A DNA stretch of 64,000 bases from Roseomonas genomospecies 6 (GCF_008365375.1 NZ_QOKW01000011.1:62001-126000), one strand, 5' to 3'; numbered from the stretch's first letter, positions 47,969 through 58,443 are shown. Made by a program: numbers and translations. Notes: generated by a model not told the origin, from the sequence alone.

Positions 47969-50697
47969 GGCGTCCCCTCCTCTTCCTCAAGACCCGGCAG
48001 AGCGGCGGCGGCGGGCATGGTCAGGGTGAAGACGGCGCCGGGGCGGTCCTTGCGGTTGCCGGCGGCGATGCGGCCCCCCATCGCCTCGACGAAGCCGCGG
48101 CAGATGGCCAGCCCCAGCCCGGTCCCGGCGCGCTGCCGGTCCTGCGCCTGGACGCGGTAGAACGTGTCGAAGATCCGCTCCACATCCGCCGGGGGGATGC
48201 CCTCGCCCTCGTCCAGCACCTCGATGCGCACCTGTCCATCCTCCCGGAATGCCCTGACCTGGATGAGCGAGCCCGTGGGCGCGTATTTGGCCGCGTTGTC
48301 CAGCAGATTGAAGAGAACCTGCTCGAACAGCACCTCGTCCACCTCCAGCATCGGCAGGTCGGCGGTCAGATTCACATCCACCCTGTGTCCGGCCAGGATG
48401 CGCCCCGCCCGCTCCAGCGCGCTGCCCACCGTCTCGGCCAGATCGACCGGGCCGGTGCGGGGGCGGATCGCGCCGGATTCCAGGCGGGTCATGTCCAGCA
48501 GGTTGGCGATGAAGCGGTTCAGCCGCTCCGCCTCCTCCTGGATGGTGGTGGCAAGGTCGCGGCGCGACGCCTCGTCCATGCCCGCGCCGTAGGCGGTCAG
48601 GCTGGTCGCCGACCCCAGGATGGAGGCCAGCGGCGTGCGCAGGTCGTGGGAGATGGAGGTGAGAAGGGCCGAGCGCAGCCGTTCCGTCTCGGCGGCCAGA
48701 CGGGCGCGGTCCACATCCTCCGCCAGCGTGACCCGCTCGATGGCGAGTGCCGCCTGATCGGTGAGCGCGTCGAGCAGCCGGCGCTGGTCGGGGGTCAGCA
48801 GGGCGCCGGGCTTGCCGGTGCGGGCGGTGTCGGTGTCGATGCCGACCACCCCGACCGGGCCGCGCCCGGTGCGCAGGGGAAGGAACAGCCACTTGGCGCC
48901 GGGCAGCGTGTCCGACCCGCGTCCAGCGGGCCGGTTGTTCTCCCAGGCCCAGACGGCGGCGGCGAGGTCGGCCTCCCGCAGCTCGTCCTCCGGAGGGTAG
49001 CCGGCGCGGACGGATACCGTATCCCTGTCGGGCAGCAGCAGGACCACATGCACCTTCAGCATCGCCGCGATCTGGTGGGCGGTGGCCCACAGCAGGTCGT
49101 CCATGGTGATCACGCCGGCCAGCTTGCGGCTGAAGCTGTAAAGATCCTCGGTCGTCTTGGCGCGCAGCCGGGCGGTGACGGCCTGGGCGCGCACGCGGGC
49201 GGTCAGGTTGCTGGCGATCACCGCGACCACCGCGAAGAAGAACAGCGCGACGATGTTCTCCGGATCGGCGATGGAGAGGGTGTAGAGCGGGTTCAGGAAG
49301 AAATAGTTGAAGGCCAGGATGCTGGCGACGCAGGCGTAGAGCGACGGCCCCAGCCCGCCGGTCACGGCGCTGGCCAGCACCGCCGTCAGGAACACCAGCC
49401 CGATGTTGCCGACGTCCAGGATCAGATGCAGGAGGTGCCCAAGCCCCAGCGCCAGGGTGACGTAGCCGGTGGCGGCGGCGTAGGGCCACCAGGACAAGGC
49501 GGGCCGCCTGGGTGCGGCGGTCCGCACCGTCTTCGGCGGGATCGGATCGGCGGTGCTGCCGGCGATGACGTGGACGCTGATGTCCCCGGCCCGGCGGATC
49601 AGCCGGAAGGCGACGGAGCCGCGCAGCAGCTCCGCCCAGGGGCCGCGGTGGGATTTGGCGATGACGATGTGGGCGACGTTGTTGGCCCGCGCGTAGTCCA
49701 CCACCGTGTCGGACACATCGCCGCCGGGGATGGTGACGGCCTCGCCACCCAGCTTCTCGACCAGCCGCAGCGCGTCGGCGATGCGGTCCCGTTCGGCCTC
49801 GGTCAGGCGCAGGCTGTGCGGAGTCTCCACATGCAGTGCGGTCCAATGGGCGCGCAGCCGGTCCGCCTGACGGCGCGCGTAGCGGACGACGGCGGCGCAG
49901 GCCGGGTCCTCGTTCACGCAGACCAGCAGCCGTTCCCCCGCCGCCCAGGGACCGGCGATGGCGTGGGCCTGCATGTGGGTGAGAAGCTGCTCGTCCACCC
50001 GCTGGGCGGTGCGGCGCAGCGCCAGTTCGCGGAGCGCCGTCAGGTTGCCGGGGGAGAAGTAATGGCGGATGGCGCGCTCGGCGGTGCGCGGGACGTAGAC
50101 CTTGCCGTCCTTCAGCCGCTGGATCAGGTCGTCGGGCGTGATGTCGATGACCTCGATGTCGTCGGCGCGGTCGAGGATGGAGTCCGGCACCGTCTCGCGC
50201 ACACGGACGCGGGTGATCCGGGCGACGACGTCGTTCAGGCTCTCCACATGCTGGATGTTCATCGTCGTGTAGACGTCGATCCCGGCGGCGAGGATCTCCT
50301 CCACATCGAGGTAGCGCTTGGCGTGGCGGCTGCCGGGGGCGTTGCTGTGGGCCAGCTCGTCCACCAGCACGATGGCGGGGCAGCGGGCCAGGATGGCGTC
50401 GAGGTCCATCTCGTCGAGCAGGCGGCCCCGGTGCTCGACCTCGCGCCGGGGGACGATCTCCAGCCCGGCGAGCAGCGCCTCGGTCTCCCGCCGGCCATGG
50501 GTCTCGACCACGCCGGCCACCACGTCCACCCCGTCGCGCCGCTTGGCCTGGGCGGTCAGCAGCATTTCGTAGGTCTTGCCGACTCCCGGCGCGGCGCCCA
50601 GGAACAGCTTCAGCCGCCCGCGCCCTTCCCGCGCCGCTTCGCGCAGAAGCGCCTCGGGAGAAGGCCGGGTGAGGGCGACGGGGCGGTCGTTCGGCAT
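47965..50697 (-). CDS. kdpD: Sensor histidine kinase KdpD
   Basis: A 910-residue K+/turgor-responsive kinase. N-terminal KdpD domain with Walker A GAAPGVGKT (residues 34-42) and the DELAHSNAPGSRH signature; USP domain (about 245-370); four TM helices of the DUF4118 type (about 400-495, WWPYAAATGYVTLALGLGHL onward); GAF domain (about 515-650); HisKA with His684 (SISHDLRTPLASILG); HATPase (NLLDNAAKYAP, DEGEGIPP, GTGLGLAICRG). It senses potassium limitation and phosphorylates KdpE. No kdpFABC genes flank it; a GFA-type gene diverges upstream. In this replicon the pair may control other targets or a kdpFABC operon elsewhere. Confidence 0.96.
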
Positions 50698-50871
50698 GCG
50701 GCGGGTGGCTTTCGGAACGGATCGGCCATCGGCATTCAGCTAATGCTTCGCCGCGGCGGCGTCGAGAGGGCGGTGCGTGTTCGCCGCGGTGTCCGGAAAC
50801 TTTCTCCGCGAGGAAGGGTTGGACGGACGGAGCGCCGCAGCCGGGCGCCGGAGGATGGGAGGAGAGAACGG

Positions 50872-51351
50872 ATGAAGCTGGACGGGTCCTGCCACTGCGG
50901 CGCGGTGCGTTTCTCGGTGGACGCCTATGCGCCGGTCCCCTATCTGCGCTGCTACTGCTCCATCTGCCGCAAGACGGCGGGCGGGGGCGGCTACGCCATC
51001 AATCTGGGGGCGAAGGCCGACACGCTGACCGTGACCGGGGCGGAGCACGTCACCGTCTTCCACGCCCGCATCGACGGGCAGGAAAGCCCCGGGGAGCGGC
51101 GCTTCTGCTCCCGCTGCGGCTCCGCCCTGTGGGTCAGCGACCCGCGCTGGCCGGAACTGGTGCACCCCTTCGCCAGCGCCATCGACACGCCCCTGCCGGA
51201 GGCGCCGGCCCACGTCCACATGATGCTGAGGTCCAAGGCGAACTGGGTGCCGGTCCAGGCCGGGCCGGGGGACGAGCGGAGCGACGACTATCCCCCGGAA
51301 TCGCTGGAGGACTGGCACCGGGCGCATGGGCTGCTGGACGGCGGGACCTGA
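50872..51351 (+). CDS. GFA-family (glutathione-dependent formaldehyde-activating-like) protein
   Basis: A 159-residue zinc-binding protein of the GFA/CENP-V fold. Zinc ligands are visible: CHCGAV (Cys7, Cys9), CYCSICRK (Cys27, Cys29, Cys32) and RFCSRCGSAL. GGAGGAG precedes the ATG. Related proteins bind glutathione adducts; true formaldehyde activation is proven for few. It is single, divergent from kdpD and convergent with the ABC exporter permease. Confidence 0.9.
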   Translation: MKLDGSCHCGAVRFSVDAYAPVPYLRCYCSICRKTAGGGGYAINLGAKADTLTVTGAEHVTVFHARIDGQESPGERRFCSRCGSALWVSDPRWPELVHPFASAIDTPLPEAPAHVHMMLRSKANWVPVQAGPGDERSDDYPPESLEDWHRAHGLLDGGT

Positions 51352-51382
51352 TCCCGCCGCCCAGGAGCACGCCTTCAGGCCG

Positions 51383-52156
51383 CTACGCCTTCAGCTTGTA
51401 GCCCGTCCGGAAGATCCACCAGACCGCGACCAGGCAGACCGCCAGGAACAGGGCGGTCATGGCGAGGCTGATCCCGACCGGCACGTCGGCCTGCCCGTAG
51501 AAGCTCCAGCGGAAGCCGCTGACCAGATAGACGACCGGGTTGAACAGCGTGATCTTCTGCCACAGCGGCGGCAGCATGCTGATCGAATAGAAGCTGCCGC
51601 CCAGGAAGGCCAGCGGCGTGATGATGAGGATCGGCACGATCTGCAGCTTCTCCCAGCCGTCCGCCCAGACGCCCAGGATGAAGCCCAGCAGGCTGAAGGT
51701 GACCGAGGTCAGCACCAGGAAGGCGACCATCCAGACCGGGTGCTGGATTGAATAATCCACGAACAGCCGTGCCGTCAGCAGGATCAGCACGCCCAGGATG
51801 ATCGACTTGGTGGCCGCCGCCCCGACATAGCCGACCACCGTCTCGAAGGCGGAGATCGGGGCCGACAGCACCTCGTAGATCGTGCCGGAATAGCGCGGCA
51901 TGTAGATGCCGAAGGAGGCGTTGGACACGCTTTCCGTCAGCACGGACATCATCACGAGGCCGGGCACCAAAAAGGCGCCGTAGGTCACCCCGTCCACCGC
52001 CGTGAAGCGCCCGCCGATGGCCGCCCCGAAGACGATGAAATAGAGCGAGGTGGAGATGACCGGCGCCGCGATGCTCTGGAACAGCGTGCGCCAGGTGCGG
52101 GCCAGCTCGAACAGGTAGATGGCCTTGATCGCATGAAGGTTGATGGGGGATGTCAT
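51383..52156 (-). CDS. ABC-2 type transporter permease
   Basis: A 257-residue membrane protein with six TM helices, carrying the ABC-2 signatures [13 protein letters not shown] and [20 protein letters not shown] (about 175-205). It pairs with the ATPase encoded just upstream (ATGA overlap) to form an exporter of the DrrB/NodJ/YadH kind. The substrate is not recognisable; these exporters move drugs, polysaccharides or lipids. Confidence 0.9.
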   Translation of the reverse strand: MTSPINLHAIKAIYLFELARTWRTLFQSIAAPVISTSLYFIVFGAAIGGRFTAVDGVTYGAFLVPGLVMMSVLTESVSNASFGIYMPRYSGTIYEVLSAPISAFETVVGYVGAAATKSIILGVLILLTARLFVDYSIQHPVWMVAFLVLTSVTFSLLGFILGVWADGWEKLQIVPILIITPLAFLGGSFYSISMLPPLWQKITLFNPVVYLVSGFRWSFYGQADVPVGISLAMTALFLAVCLVAVWWIFRTGYKLKA

Positions 52157-53079
52157 GCCCGCTCCTTCACGAGGCTGACGAAGATCTCCTCCAGGGAGCT
52201 TTCCTCGGTGTGGAGGTTCGTGAAGTCGATGCCGTGGTCGCCCAGCTTGCGCAGAAGCCCGGCGATTCCGGTGTGCTCCTCCTGGGTATCGAAGCTGTAG
52301 ACCAGTTCCCGCCCGTCGCCGGACAGGGTCAGGGGATAGCCGGCCAGCTCCGGCGGGATGGACTCCAGCGGGTTCTGGAGCTGAAGGGTCAGCAGCCGCT
52401 TGCCCAGCTTGCGCATCAGCGCCGCCTTGTCCTCCACCAGGACGATGCGGCCGTTGGAGATGACGCCGATGCTGTCGGCCATCTCCTCCGCCTCCTCGAT
52501 GTAGTGGGTGGTCAGGATGATGGTCACGCCGCTGTCGCGCAGGCGCCCGATCATCTCCCACATGCCGCGGCGAAGCTCCACGTCCACCCCGGCGGTCGGC
52601 TCGTCCAGGAAGAGGATGCGCGGCTCGTGCGACAGGGCCTTGGCGATCATCACGCGGCGCTTCATGCCGCCGGACAGCGCCATGACCTTGCTGTCCTTCT
52701 TGTTCCAGAGGGACAGGTCCTTCAGCACCTTCTCGATGTGGGCGGGGTCGGGCGGCTTGCCGAACAGCCCGCGGCTGAAGCTGACGGTGGCCCAGACGCT
52801 CTCGAACGCCTCGGTCGTCAGTTCCTGTGGGACGAGGCCGATCAGAGAGCGCGCGGCGCGCCAGTCGCGCACGATGTCGTGCCCGTCCACCGTCACGCTG
52901 CCGCCGGTCGCGCGGACGATGCCGCAGATGATGCTGATGAGCGTCGTCTTGCCCGCCCCGTTCGGCCCCAGCAGGGCGAAGATCTCGCCGCGGCGGATGT
53001 CGAGATCGACCCCTTTCAGCGCCTGGAAGCCGGTGGCGTAGGTCTTTTCCAGCCCACGCACCTGAATGATCGGCTGCAT
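52153..53079 (-). CDS. ABC transporter ATP-binding protein
   Basis: A 308-residue ATPase of the DrrA/CcmA-like class. Walker [10 protein letters not shown] (about 39-47), Q-loop LVPQEL, signature LSGGMKRR, Walker [13 protein letters not shown] and H-loop [11 protein letters not shown] are all intact. A C-terminal extension (about 225-308) is typical of this exporter class. The start at 53079 is chosen because GGGGAG lies 3-8 nt upstream; a longer frame to 53172 lacks a good ribosome binding site. It is translationally coupled to the permease gene. Confidence 0.94.
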   Translation of the reverse strand: MQPIIQVRGLEKTYATGFQALKGVDLDIRRGEIFALLGPNGAGKTTLISIICGIVRATGGSVTVDGHDIVRDWRAARSLIGLVPQELTTEAFESVWATVSFSRGLFGKPPDPAHIEKVLKDLSLWNKKDSKVMALSGGMKRRVMIAKALSHEPRILFLDEPTAGVDVELRRGMWEMIGRLRDSGVTIILTTHYIEEAEEMADSIGVISNGRIVLVEDKAALMRKLGKRLLTLQLQNPLESIPPELAGYPLTLSGDGRELVYSFDTQEEHTGIAGLLRKLGDHGIDFTNLHTEESSLEEIFVSLVKERA

Positions 53080-53307
53080 GTCTCCCCTCTGCCTGTCGGT
53101 CGGCCCGTTCCGGGCGGGCGTCACCTTAACGGCGGGACGGCCCGCGGTCACCGGGCATTCGGCGCGGTGCAACCATTCCGGATAAGAGGAGCCCGGCTTT
53201 GGGAGTCCCGATTTGGTGGAGTGAAAGGTCTGCCCACAAATGATTCCGGGACATCGGCGCTGACGATCCCCATATTATGTAAAAAGCACTGAAGAGGACG
53301 AGCCCTC

Positions 53308-53991
53308 ATGCCAAAAGATGTTGTGCTCGGCGATGTCGCCGTTTGGGAAAGCTCCATCACCACATGGCTGCGCTCCAACGCAGCCGAGGACCCGGCGCAC
53401 GATGTCGACCATCTTCTTCGCGTCTGGCGCACCGCCAAGGCCCTGGCCGCGGCGGAGGCCGAACGGGACGGCGGACCGCCGCCGGACATGCTGGTCGTGC
53501 TGGCGGCAGCCTTGCTGCACGACATCGTGAACGTTCCGAAGGACCACCCGGACCGCAGCCGCGCCTCCCGCCTGTCGGCGGACCGGGCCGAGGAGGTTCT
53601 GCGCGGCATGGGCTTTCCGGACGCGCTGATCCCCGCCACCCGCCACGCCATCGAGGCGCACAGCTATTCCGCCGGCATCCAGCCGCTGACCATCGAGGCG
53701 AAGCTGGTCCAGGACGCCGACCGGTTGGAAAGCCTGGGGGCCATCGGCATCGCGCGCTGCTTCGCCACCTCCGGCCTGATGAAGCGGGCGCTGTTCCACG
53801 GCGAGGACCCGTTGGCCGAGGGGCGCCCGCTGGACGACCTTCAGTACGCGCTGGATCACTTCAAGGCGAAGCTGCTGCTGCTTCCCAACACCATGCAGAC
53901 CCCGGCGGGCCGGGAGCGCGCGCGGGAGCGGGCGGCCTTCCTGCTGTCCTTCCAGGTGCAGCTTCTGGCGGAGATCGCCGGGGACGCCTGA
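53308..53991 (+). CDS. HD-domain phosphohydrolase (YedJ-like)
   Basis: A 227-residue metal-dependent phosphohydrolase of the YedJ type. HD residues: DPAHDVDHLLRVWRTA (first His), LLHDIVNVPKDHPDRSR (His-Asp), EAHSYSAG and the final QDADRLESLGAIGIAR Asp. Substrates of this family are mostly unknown nucleotides. There is an AGAGGACGAG-type purine stretch ahead of the ATG. It stands alone between divergent exporter genes and the glycosyltransferase gene. Confidence 0.9.
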   Translation: MPKDVVLGDVAVWESSITTWLRSNAAEDPAHDVDHLLRVWRTAKALAAAEAERDGGPPPDMLVVLAAALLHDIVNVPKDHPDRSRASRLSADRAEEVLRGMGFPDALIPATRHAIEAHSYSAGIQPLTIEAKLVQDADRLESLGAIGIARCFATSGLMKRALFHGEDPLAEGRPLDDLQYALDHFKAKLLLLPNTMQTPAGRERARERAAFLLSFQVQLLAEIAGDA

Positions 53992-54205
53992 CGGCCCCCA
54001 CTTGCGGGCAGACGGACCGGCGGGCAGGCGGACCGGACGACAACATTCGCCCCGCCTGGGCGGGAGTGCGCTACCATACCCGAATTGAGGGCATCGCCAG
54101 GGCGGTGCGGCTCACGCGGACCGGGCTGCGGCAATCGCGGCGCGGCGCCGAGCGTTGGGCAGAATGGGCGTTGGGCAGAATGGGAAAAGCAGGGTCGTGT
54201 CGGAG

Positions 54206-56128
54206 ATGAACAAGAACAGCCACCGCAACGGACCCTCCGGGCCGGATATGCGAAAACTGTCGGATGCCCTGGCCTTGGCCCGAAAAGGCGACTTGGAGCG
54301 TGCCGTTGCGCTGTTCGAAGCGGCGACCAAGGGCATCGCATTGCCCCCTCAGATCGCGGGTTTCGGGCGTGATCTCTACGCCGCGGTCGGGAACGAGGCC
54401 TTCAAGAACCAGCGTTACGACGATGCCCTGCAGGCGTTCGAGACGGCGCGCCGCCACGATCCCGATCACCCCGGAATTCTGCTCAACATCGGGAACACCC
54501 TGTTCCGGATGGGAGCCTTCGAGCGCGCCGCCGGCACGCTCGAACAGGTCCGGCTCCTTCAGCCCGGAAACCCGGACACGCTGCTCAGCCTCTCGGCGGC
54601 GCTGTTTCAATTAGGGCGCCTCGAGGGGGCGGAGCGCCTGGCGCGCCAGGCGGCTGCGGTGGCGCCGAACGCCCCGGCGGTGTGGTTCAATCTGGGAACC
54701 GCTCTCAAAGGACAGAACAGGCTGGACGCGGCGTCCCGGATCTACAGCCGTGCGCTGACCATCGCGCCGCAGCATCCGACCGCGAAGGTCGGGCTCATCC
54801 AGACGAAGCAGCAATCCTGCGACTGGTCCTCCTTTGAGGAAGACGCCGAAGAGCTGGAAGCCATCGCGTCGCAGGGTGTGCCGGTGCAGGCGGCCATGAT
54901 GCTGTCCCACCGCGTGTCCCCGGCGTCGCTTCTGGCGGCGGCGCGGGCGCACGCGCAGACGATCCGGCCGAAACCGGTGCGGCTCAAGGCGAAGCCCCGC
55001 CGGACGGATATCGCCACGATCGCCTATCTGTCGAACGACTTCCGCCAGCATCCGGTCGCGCAACTGCTGGCGGAGGTGCTGGCGCTTCACGACCGGTCAC
55101 GCTTCCGCGTGATCGCCTACAGCTACGGCCCGGACGAGGACGGCGTCGAGCGCCGACGGGTCCGCGAAGGCGTCGACCGGTTCGTGGACATCGAGTCCTC
55201 GACCGTGGAGGCGGCGGCCGAGACGATCCGGCGGGACGGCGTGGACATCCTGATCGACCTGAAGGGCTACACCGGACATCCGCGACCGCACATCCTCGCC
55301 GCCCGCCCGGCACCGGTGCAGGTCCAGTTCCTGGGCTATCCCGGCACCATGGGCGCGCCCTGGATCGACTACATCGTCGCCGATCCCGTCTCCCTGCCGC
55401 CGGAACTGGAGAGCGGCTTCACGGAGGCGGTCGCGCGGATGCCGCGATGCTTCATGCCGCGGGACCGCCGTTACGACGTGCCGCCACCGCCGCCGCGTTC
55501 GGCCTGCGGGCTTCCGGCGGATGCGTTCGTGCTGGCCTGCTTCAACAACAGCTACAAGATCACGCCCGAGATCTGGGGCGTCTGGATGGCGTTGCTGCAC
55601 CAAATCCCCGACGCCGTGCTGTGGCTCGCCCGAACGGCGTCGGAGGCCGAGCGGAATCTGCGCCGGTCCGCGCGATCGGCGGGCGTCGGCGCGGATCGTC
55701 TGGTCTTCGCGTCCTGGGCTCCGAGCCTGAGCGATCATCTGTCCCGGCTACAGAACGCCGATCTGATGCTGGACACCTTGCATTACGGCGCCCATACGAC
55801 GGCGAGCGACGCGCTGTGGGTCGGGCTTCCGCTGGTGACGTGCCTGGGGCCGACGTTGCAATCGCGTGTGGCGGCGAACTTGCTCCACACCGCGGGCATC
55901 CCCGAATTCGCGACGGATTCCCTGACGCGTTACGAAAGCACGGTTCTTCATTGGTCGAACAACCGTGATCAACTCAGAACCTTGACGGCAAATCTGCGCG
56001 CCGGGCGTGACGGCAGCCCGTTGTTCGACATGGACGCCTACACGCGCTCGCTGGATCGGGCGTTTCTGACGATGCTGGAGCGCCAGCGCCAGGGGAAACC
56101 CCCGGCGTCCTTCACGGTTGCCGGGTAG
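54206..56128 (+). CDS. TPR-containing GT41 (OGT/SPINDLY-type) glycosyltransferase
   Basis: A 640-residue protein with N-terminal TPR repeats (about 30-185; for example PGILLNIGNTLFRMGAFERA and AVWFNLGTALKGQNRLDAAS) and a C-terminal GT41 domain in two lobes (about 245-630). Signature pieces are IAYLSNDFRQHPVAQLLAEV, DILIDLKGYTGHPR, PAPVQVQFLGYPGTMG (OGT/SPY motif), FNNSYKITPEIW and LDTLHYGAHTTASDALW, where the sugar-nucleotide binds. It transfers a sugar to Ser/Thr of target proteins or to another acceptor. The start is uncertain: ATG at 54155, 54206 or 54248 are possible; a 16-bp direct repeat lies around 54155. A strong terminator follows. Confidence 0.9.
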   Translation: MNKNSHRNGPSGPDMRKLSDALALARKGDLERAVALFEAATKGIALPPQIAGFGRDLYAAVGNEAFKNQRYDDALQAFETARRHDPDHPGILLNIGNTLFRMGAFERAAGTLEQVRLLQPGNPDTLLSLSAALFQLGRLEGAERLARQAAAVAPNAPAVWFNLGTALKGQNRLDAASRIYSRALTIAPQHPTAKVGLIQTKQQSCDWSSFEEDAEELEAIASQGVPVQAAMMLSHRVSPASLLAAARAHAQTIRPKPVRLKAKPRRTDIATIAYLSNDFRQHPVAQLLAEVLALHDRSRFRVIAYSYGPDEDGVERRRVREGVDRFVDIESSTVEAAAETIRRDGVDILIDLKGYTGHPRPHILAARPAPVQVQFLGYPGTMGAPWIDYIVADPVSLPPELESGFTEAVARMPRCFMPRDRRYDVPPPPPRSACGLPADAFVLACFNNSYKITPEIWGVWMALLHQIPDAVLWLARTASEAERNLRRSARSAGVGADRLVFASWAPSLSDHLSRLQNADLMLDTLHYGAHTTASDALWVGLPLVTCLGPTLQSRVAANLLHTAGIPEFATDSLTRYESTVLHWSNNRDQLRTLTANLRAGRDGSPLFDMDAYTRSLDRAFLTMLERQRQGKPPASFTVAG

Positions 56129-56181
56129 AGGGCGGCGCGGTTTCAGGGCAAACCGGTCTCCCGTTCCGGATGGCCGAAACG

Positions 56182-56216
56182 AAAAAGGACCGCTCCGGAG
56201 GAGTCGGTCCTTTTTT
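56182..56216. terminator. Rho-independent terminator, bidirectional
   Basis: A-run plus GGACCG (56182-56192) pairs with CGGTCC plus T-run (56205-56216), with an inner CTC/GAG pair. It ends the glycosyltransferase gene; the mirrored A/T runs also let it end the convergent 64-residue gene. Confidence 0.92.
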
Positions 56217-56269
56217 CTGGCCCGGATGGTGGGGCCGTCGCGTCGGGGGCCGGATGGCCCTGGTGCCGC

Positions 56270-56464
56270 TCATTCGCGCATCAGCGTCGGCAGGTCGAGC
56301 GCCGAGGTGTTCGTGGTCGGAGCGTAGGTGGCGGACGACACGGCCTGGTATACGATATACAGCGGGGTGGCCGAGAACCAGGCGCCGGCGAATTCCGTAA
56401 CAGCCTTGGCGACCTGCGACAGAAGGCCTTCGTGATGGCTGTGATGGGCGGAAGCGTAAGCCAT
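56270..56464 (-). CDS. Small protein of unknown function (64 aa)
   Basis: A 64-residue product with a His-rich N-terminus (AYASAHHSHHEGLL), then a hydrophobic middle (VAKAVTEFAGAWFSATPLYI) and a polar tail. A GAGGAG ribosome binding site precedes the ATG, and an inverted repeat TGGTAT-N5-ATACCA lies 38 bp upstream. It shares a terminator with the convergent glycosyltransferase. No family recognised; it may be membrane-associated. Confidence 0.65.
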   Translation of the reverse strand: MAYASAHHSHHEGLLSQVAKAVTEFAGAWFSATPLYIVYQAVSSATYAPTTNTSALDLPTLMRE

Positions 56465-56501
56465 GATGTGTCTCCTCTTTTCTGGTGGGGTTATGATGCC
56501 G

Positions 56502-56518
56502 TGGTATACCCGATACCA
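56502..56518. promoter_or_regulatory. GntR/FadR-type operator-like inverted repeat
   Basis: TGGTAT (56502-56507) and ATACCA (56513-56518) form a perfect inverted repeat with 5-nt spacer, upstream of the 64-residue gene. The half-site is nearly the same as the one at 61603-61620 in the TRAP/GntR intergenic region. Confidence 0.45.
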
Positions 56519-56639
56519 GAAGCGTAAACACCGCAGGGCAGGAAGGCGGAAAAATTACAGCCACCTCAAGCGTTTAGAGTAAAAACAGTCGGCATCGCGA
56601 ACCAATGGACGGACGCCCCGGCATGGCCCCCACGCATCA

Positions 56640-57323
56640 ATGCGTATGCATTTGCGCGTGGATCACGTATTCTCAGCAACATTGCCCCCTGGGATAACCT
56701 GGAGTGCCGCGTCCGTGCCGGCGTATGAGTGGCCGCAGATCGTCCGCGCCTTGAGAAGCCTGCACGGTCTGACCTGCGCGCAGTTCGCCGTCATGCTGGC
56801 CACCACCGAGGAGGCCGTCACCCGCTGGGAGGCGGGCGCCGCCCTGCCCGACCCGCGGGAGCAGGCGTTGCTGCGCGACGTGCTGACGGGCCATTTCCGG
56901 CATCACCCCACCTTTCTCGGGCTGAAGGCTATGGTGCGGACCATGGGGGAGATGACCACCCTCTACACGCCCGGGCTGATCGCCCAGGCCGTATCGCCGC
57001 CGCTGGCCTGTTGGATCGAGAAGCACCGGTTCGACATCGTCGGTTCCTCCCTGCTGCCCCGCATCGACGGGATGACCGCGGAAATGATGGAGCGCTACGC
57101 CCTGCCCATGCTGGACGGGACGAGCGACGTCCTGTCGGTGACCTACAACGACCGGGCCGTGGCCTTCCGCAACGCCGTCATCAACCGCCGGCTGAGCGTC
57201 GTGCCGGTCGACGGCGTGCGCGTTCTGGTGCTGGTGGACCGGGTGCTCTACCGGGACGACGGTCAGGGCATGCCGGACCTGGACCTGCGCATGCTGACCG
57301 CCGACGACCTCGCGGACGACTGA
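56640..57323 (+). CDS. Helix-turn-helix (XRE-like) regulator with C-terminal ligand-type domain
   Basis: Up to 227 residues. A lambda-repressor-like HTH appears at about 32-75 (VRALRSLHGLTCAQFAVMLA, then TTEEAVTRWEAGAALPDP). The C-terminal 130 residues (FDIVGSSLLPRIDGMTAEMM, GTSDVLSVTYNDRAVAFRN) are unrecognised and may be a PAS-like or sensor part. A GTG at 56715 with GGAG 10 nt upstream would remove the first 25 poorly conserved residues and may be the true start. It lies 79 bp before the DUF808 gene. Confidence 0.7.
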   Translation: MRMHLRVDHVFSATLPPGITWSAASVPAYEWPQIVRALRSLHGLTCAQFAVMLATTEEAVTRWEAGAALPDPREQALLRDVLTGHFRHHPTFLGLKAMVRTMGEMTTLYTPGLIAQAVSPPLACWIEKHRFDIVGSSLLPRIDGMTAEMMERYALPMLDGTSDVLSVTYNDRAVAFRNAVINRRLSVVPVDGVRVLVLVDRVLYRDDGQGMPDLDLRMLTADDLADD

Positions 57324-57402
57324 TACGGTTCGGCGAAAGGTCCGGCTTGCCTCCTGCGCTGTTGTCTGCTCCATGGAGCGGGTACGGTGGGGAGCCAGGG
57401 CT

Positions 57403-58443
57403 TTGAGCACGGGACTGATTGCGCTGTTGGATGACGTGGCCGGGCTGGCGAAGGTCGCCGCGGCCTCCCTCGACGATGCCGCCGGGCAGGCGGCCCGGGC
57501 GGGGGCCAAGGCCGCTGGGGTGGTGGTGGACGACGCCGCGGTGACTCCGCGCTACGTGGTCGGCTTCACCGCCGACCGGGAGTTGCCGATCATCGGCAGG
57601 ATCGCGCTGGGTTCGCTGAAGAACAAGCTGGTCTTCCTGCTGCCGGCGGCGCTGGCGCTCAGCCTCGTGGCGCCCTGGGCGATCACGCCGCTGTTGATGC
57701 TGGGCGGCGCCTTCCTCTGCTACGAGGGGGCGGAGAAGGTGTGGGAGGCCCTGTGGCCCCACGGCGGGCATCACGGCACCGGCGGTGTGGAGGCCATCGG
57801 GCAGGACGCCGCCCAGTTCGAGCAGGAAAAGGTCAGCAGCGCCATCAAGACGGACCTGATCCTGTCGGCGGAGATCATGGCCATCGTCCTGTCCACGGTG
57901 GCCGCCGAGACCTCCTCCTTCTGGATGCAGGCCGCCGTCCTCGCCATCGTCGGGGTGGGCATCACGGTGATGGTCTATGGCGCGGTGGCGCTGATCGTGA
58001 AGGCGGACGACGCGGGTTTGTCGCTGGCGCAAAACGGGCGTCCGGTGGCCAGCCTTCTGGGGGTGCGCCGCCCCTCCTCCGCCGAGCCGGGCGGGGCCGA
58101 CCGGGCGCTCGCCCCGGTGACGCAGGCGATCGGGCGCGGGCTGGTCAAGGGGATGCCGGTGTTCCTGAAGCTTCTGGCCGTGGTCGGAACCGCCGCGATG
58201 CTGTGGGTCGGCGGCGGCATCGTCGTCCACGGGCTGGAGGGCTTCGGCGTGACGGCGGTCGGGCACGCGATCCATGGGGTTGCGGTGGCCGCCGGGCACG
58301 CCGTTCCGGCGGCGGGAGCGGCGGTGGAATGGCTGGTGGGTGCTGCGGGATCGGGCCTGTTCGGGCTGCTGCTGGGCGCCCTGCTGATCCCGCTGGTGCA
58401 CAAGGTGATCGAGCCGGCCTGGGGCATGGTGTCCGGAAAGTAA
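57403..58443 (+). CDS. DUF808 (YedI-like) inner-membrane protein
   Basis: A 346-residue DUF808 protein. The family N-terminus GLIALLDDVAGLAKVAAASL follows the TTG at 57403, which has GGGGAG upstream, so that start is preferred over ATG 57373. The middle contains GFTADRELPIIGRIALGSLK and LLMLGGAFLCYEGAEKVWE, both hallmarks of the family; about seven TM helices follow. The function is unknown in all members. A hairpin terminator follows it and faces dctM. Confidence 0.9.
   Translation: MSTGLIALLDDVAGLAKVAAASLDDAAGQAARAGAKAAGVVVDDAAVTPRYVVGFTADRELPIIGRIALGSLKNKLVFLLPAALALSLVAPWAITPLLMLGGAFLCYEGAEKVWEALWPHGGHHGTGGVEAIGQDAAQFEQEKVSSAIKTDLILSAEIMAIVLSTVAAETSSFWMQAAVLAIVGVGITVMVYGAVALIVKADDAGLSLAQNGRPVASLLGVRRPSSAEPGGADRALAPVTQAIGRGLVKGMPVFLKLLAVVGTAAMLWVGGGIVVHGLEGFGVTAVGHAIHGVAVAAGHAVPAAGAAVEWLVGAAGSGLFGLLLGALLIPLVHKVIEPAWGMVSGK

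Noticed and set aside
57373..57402. ATG 57373 as the start of the DUF808 protein
   Set aside because: The conserved N-terminus and the GGGGAG ribosome binding site point to TTG 57403; the 10 extra residues have no match to the family.
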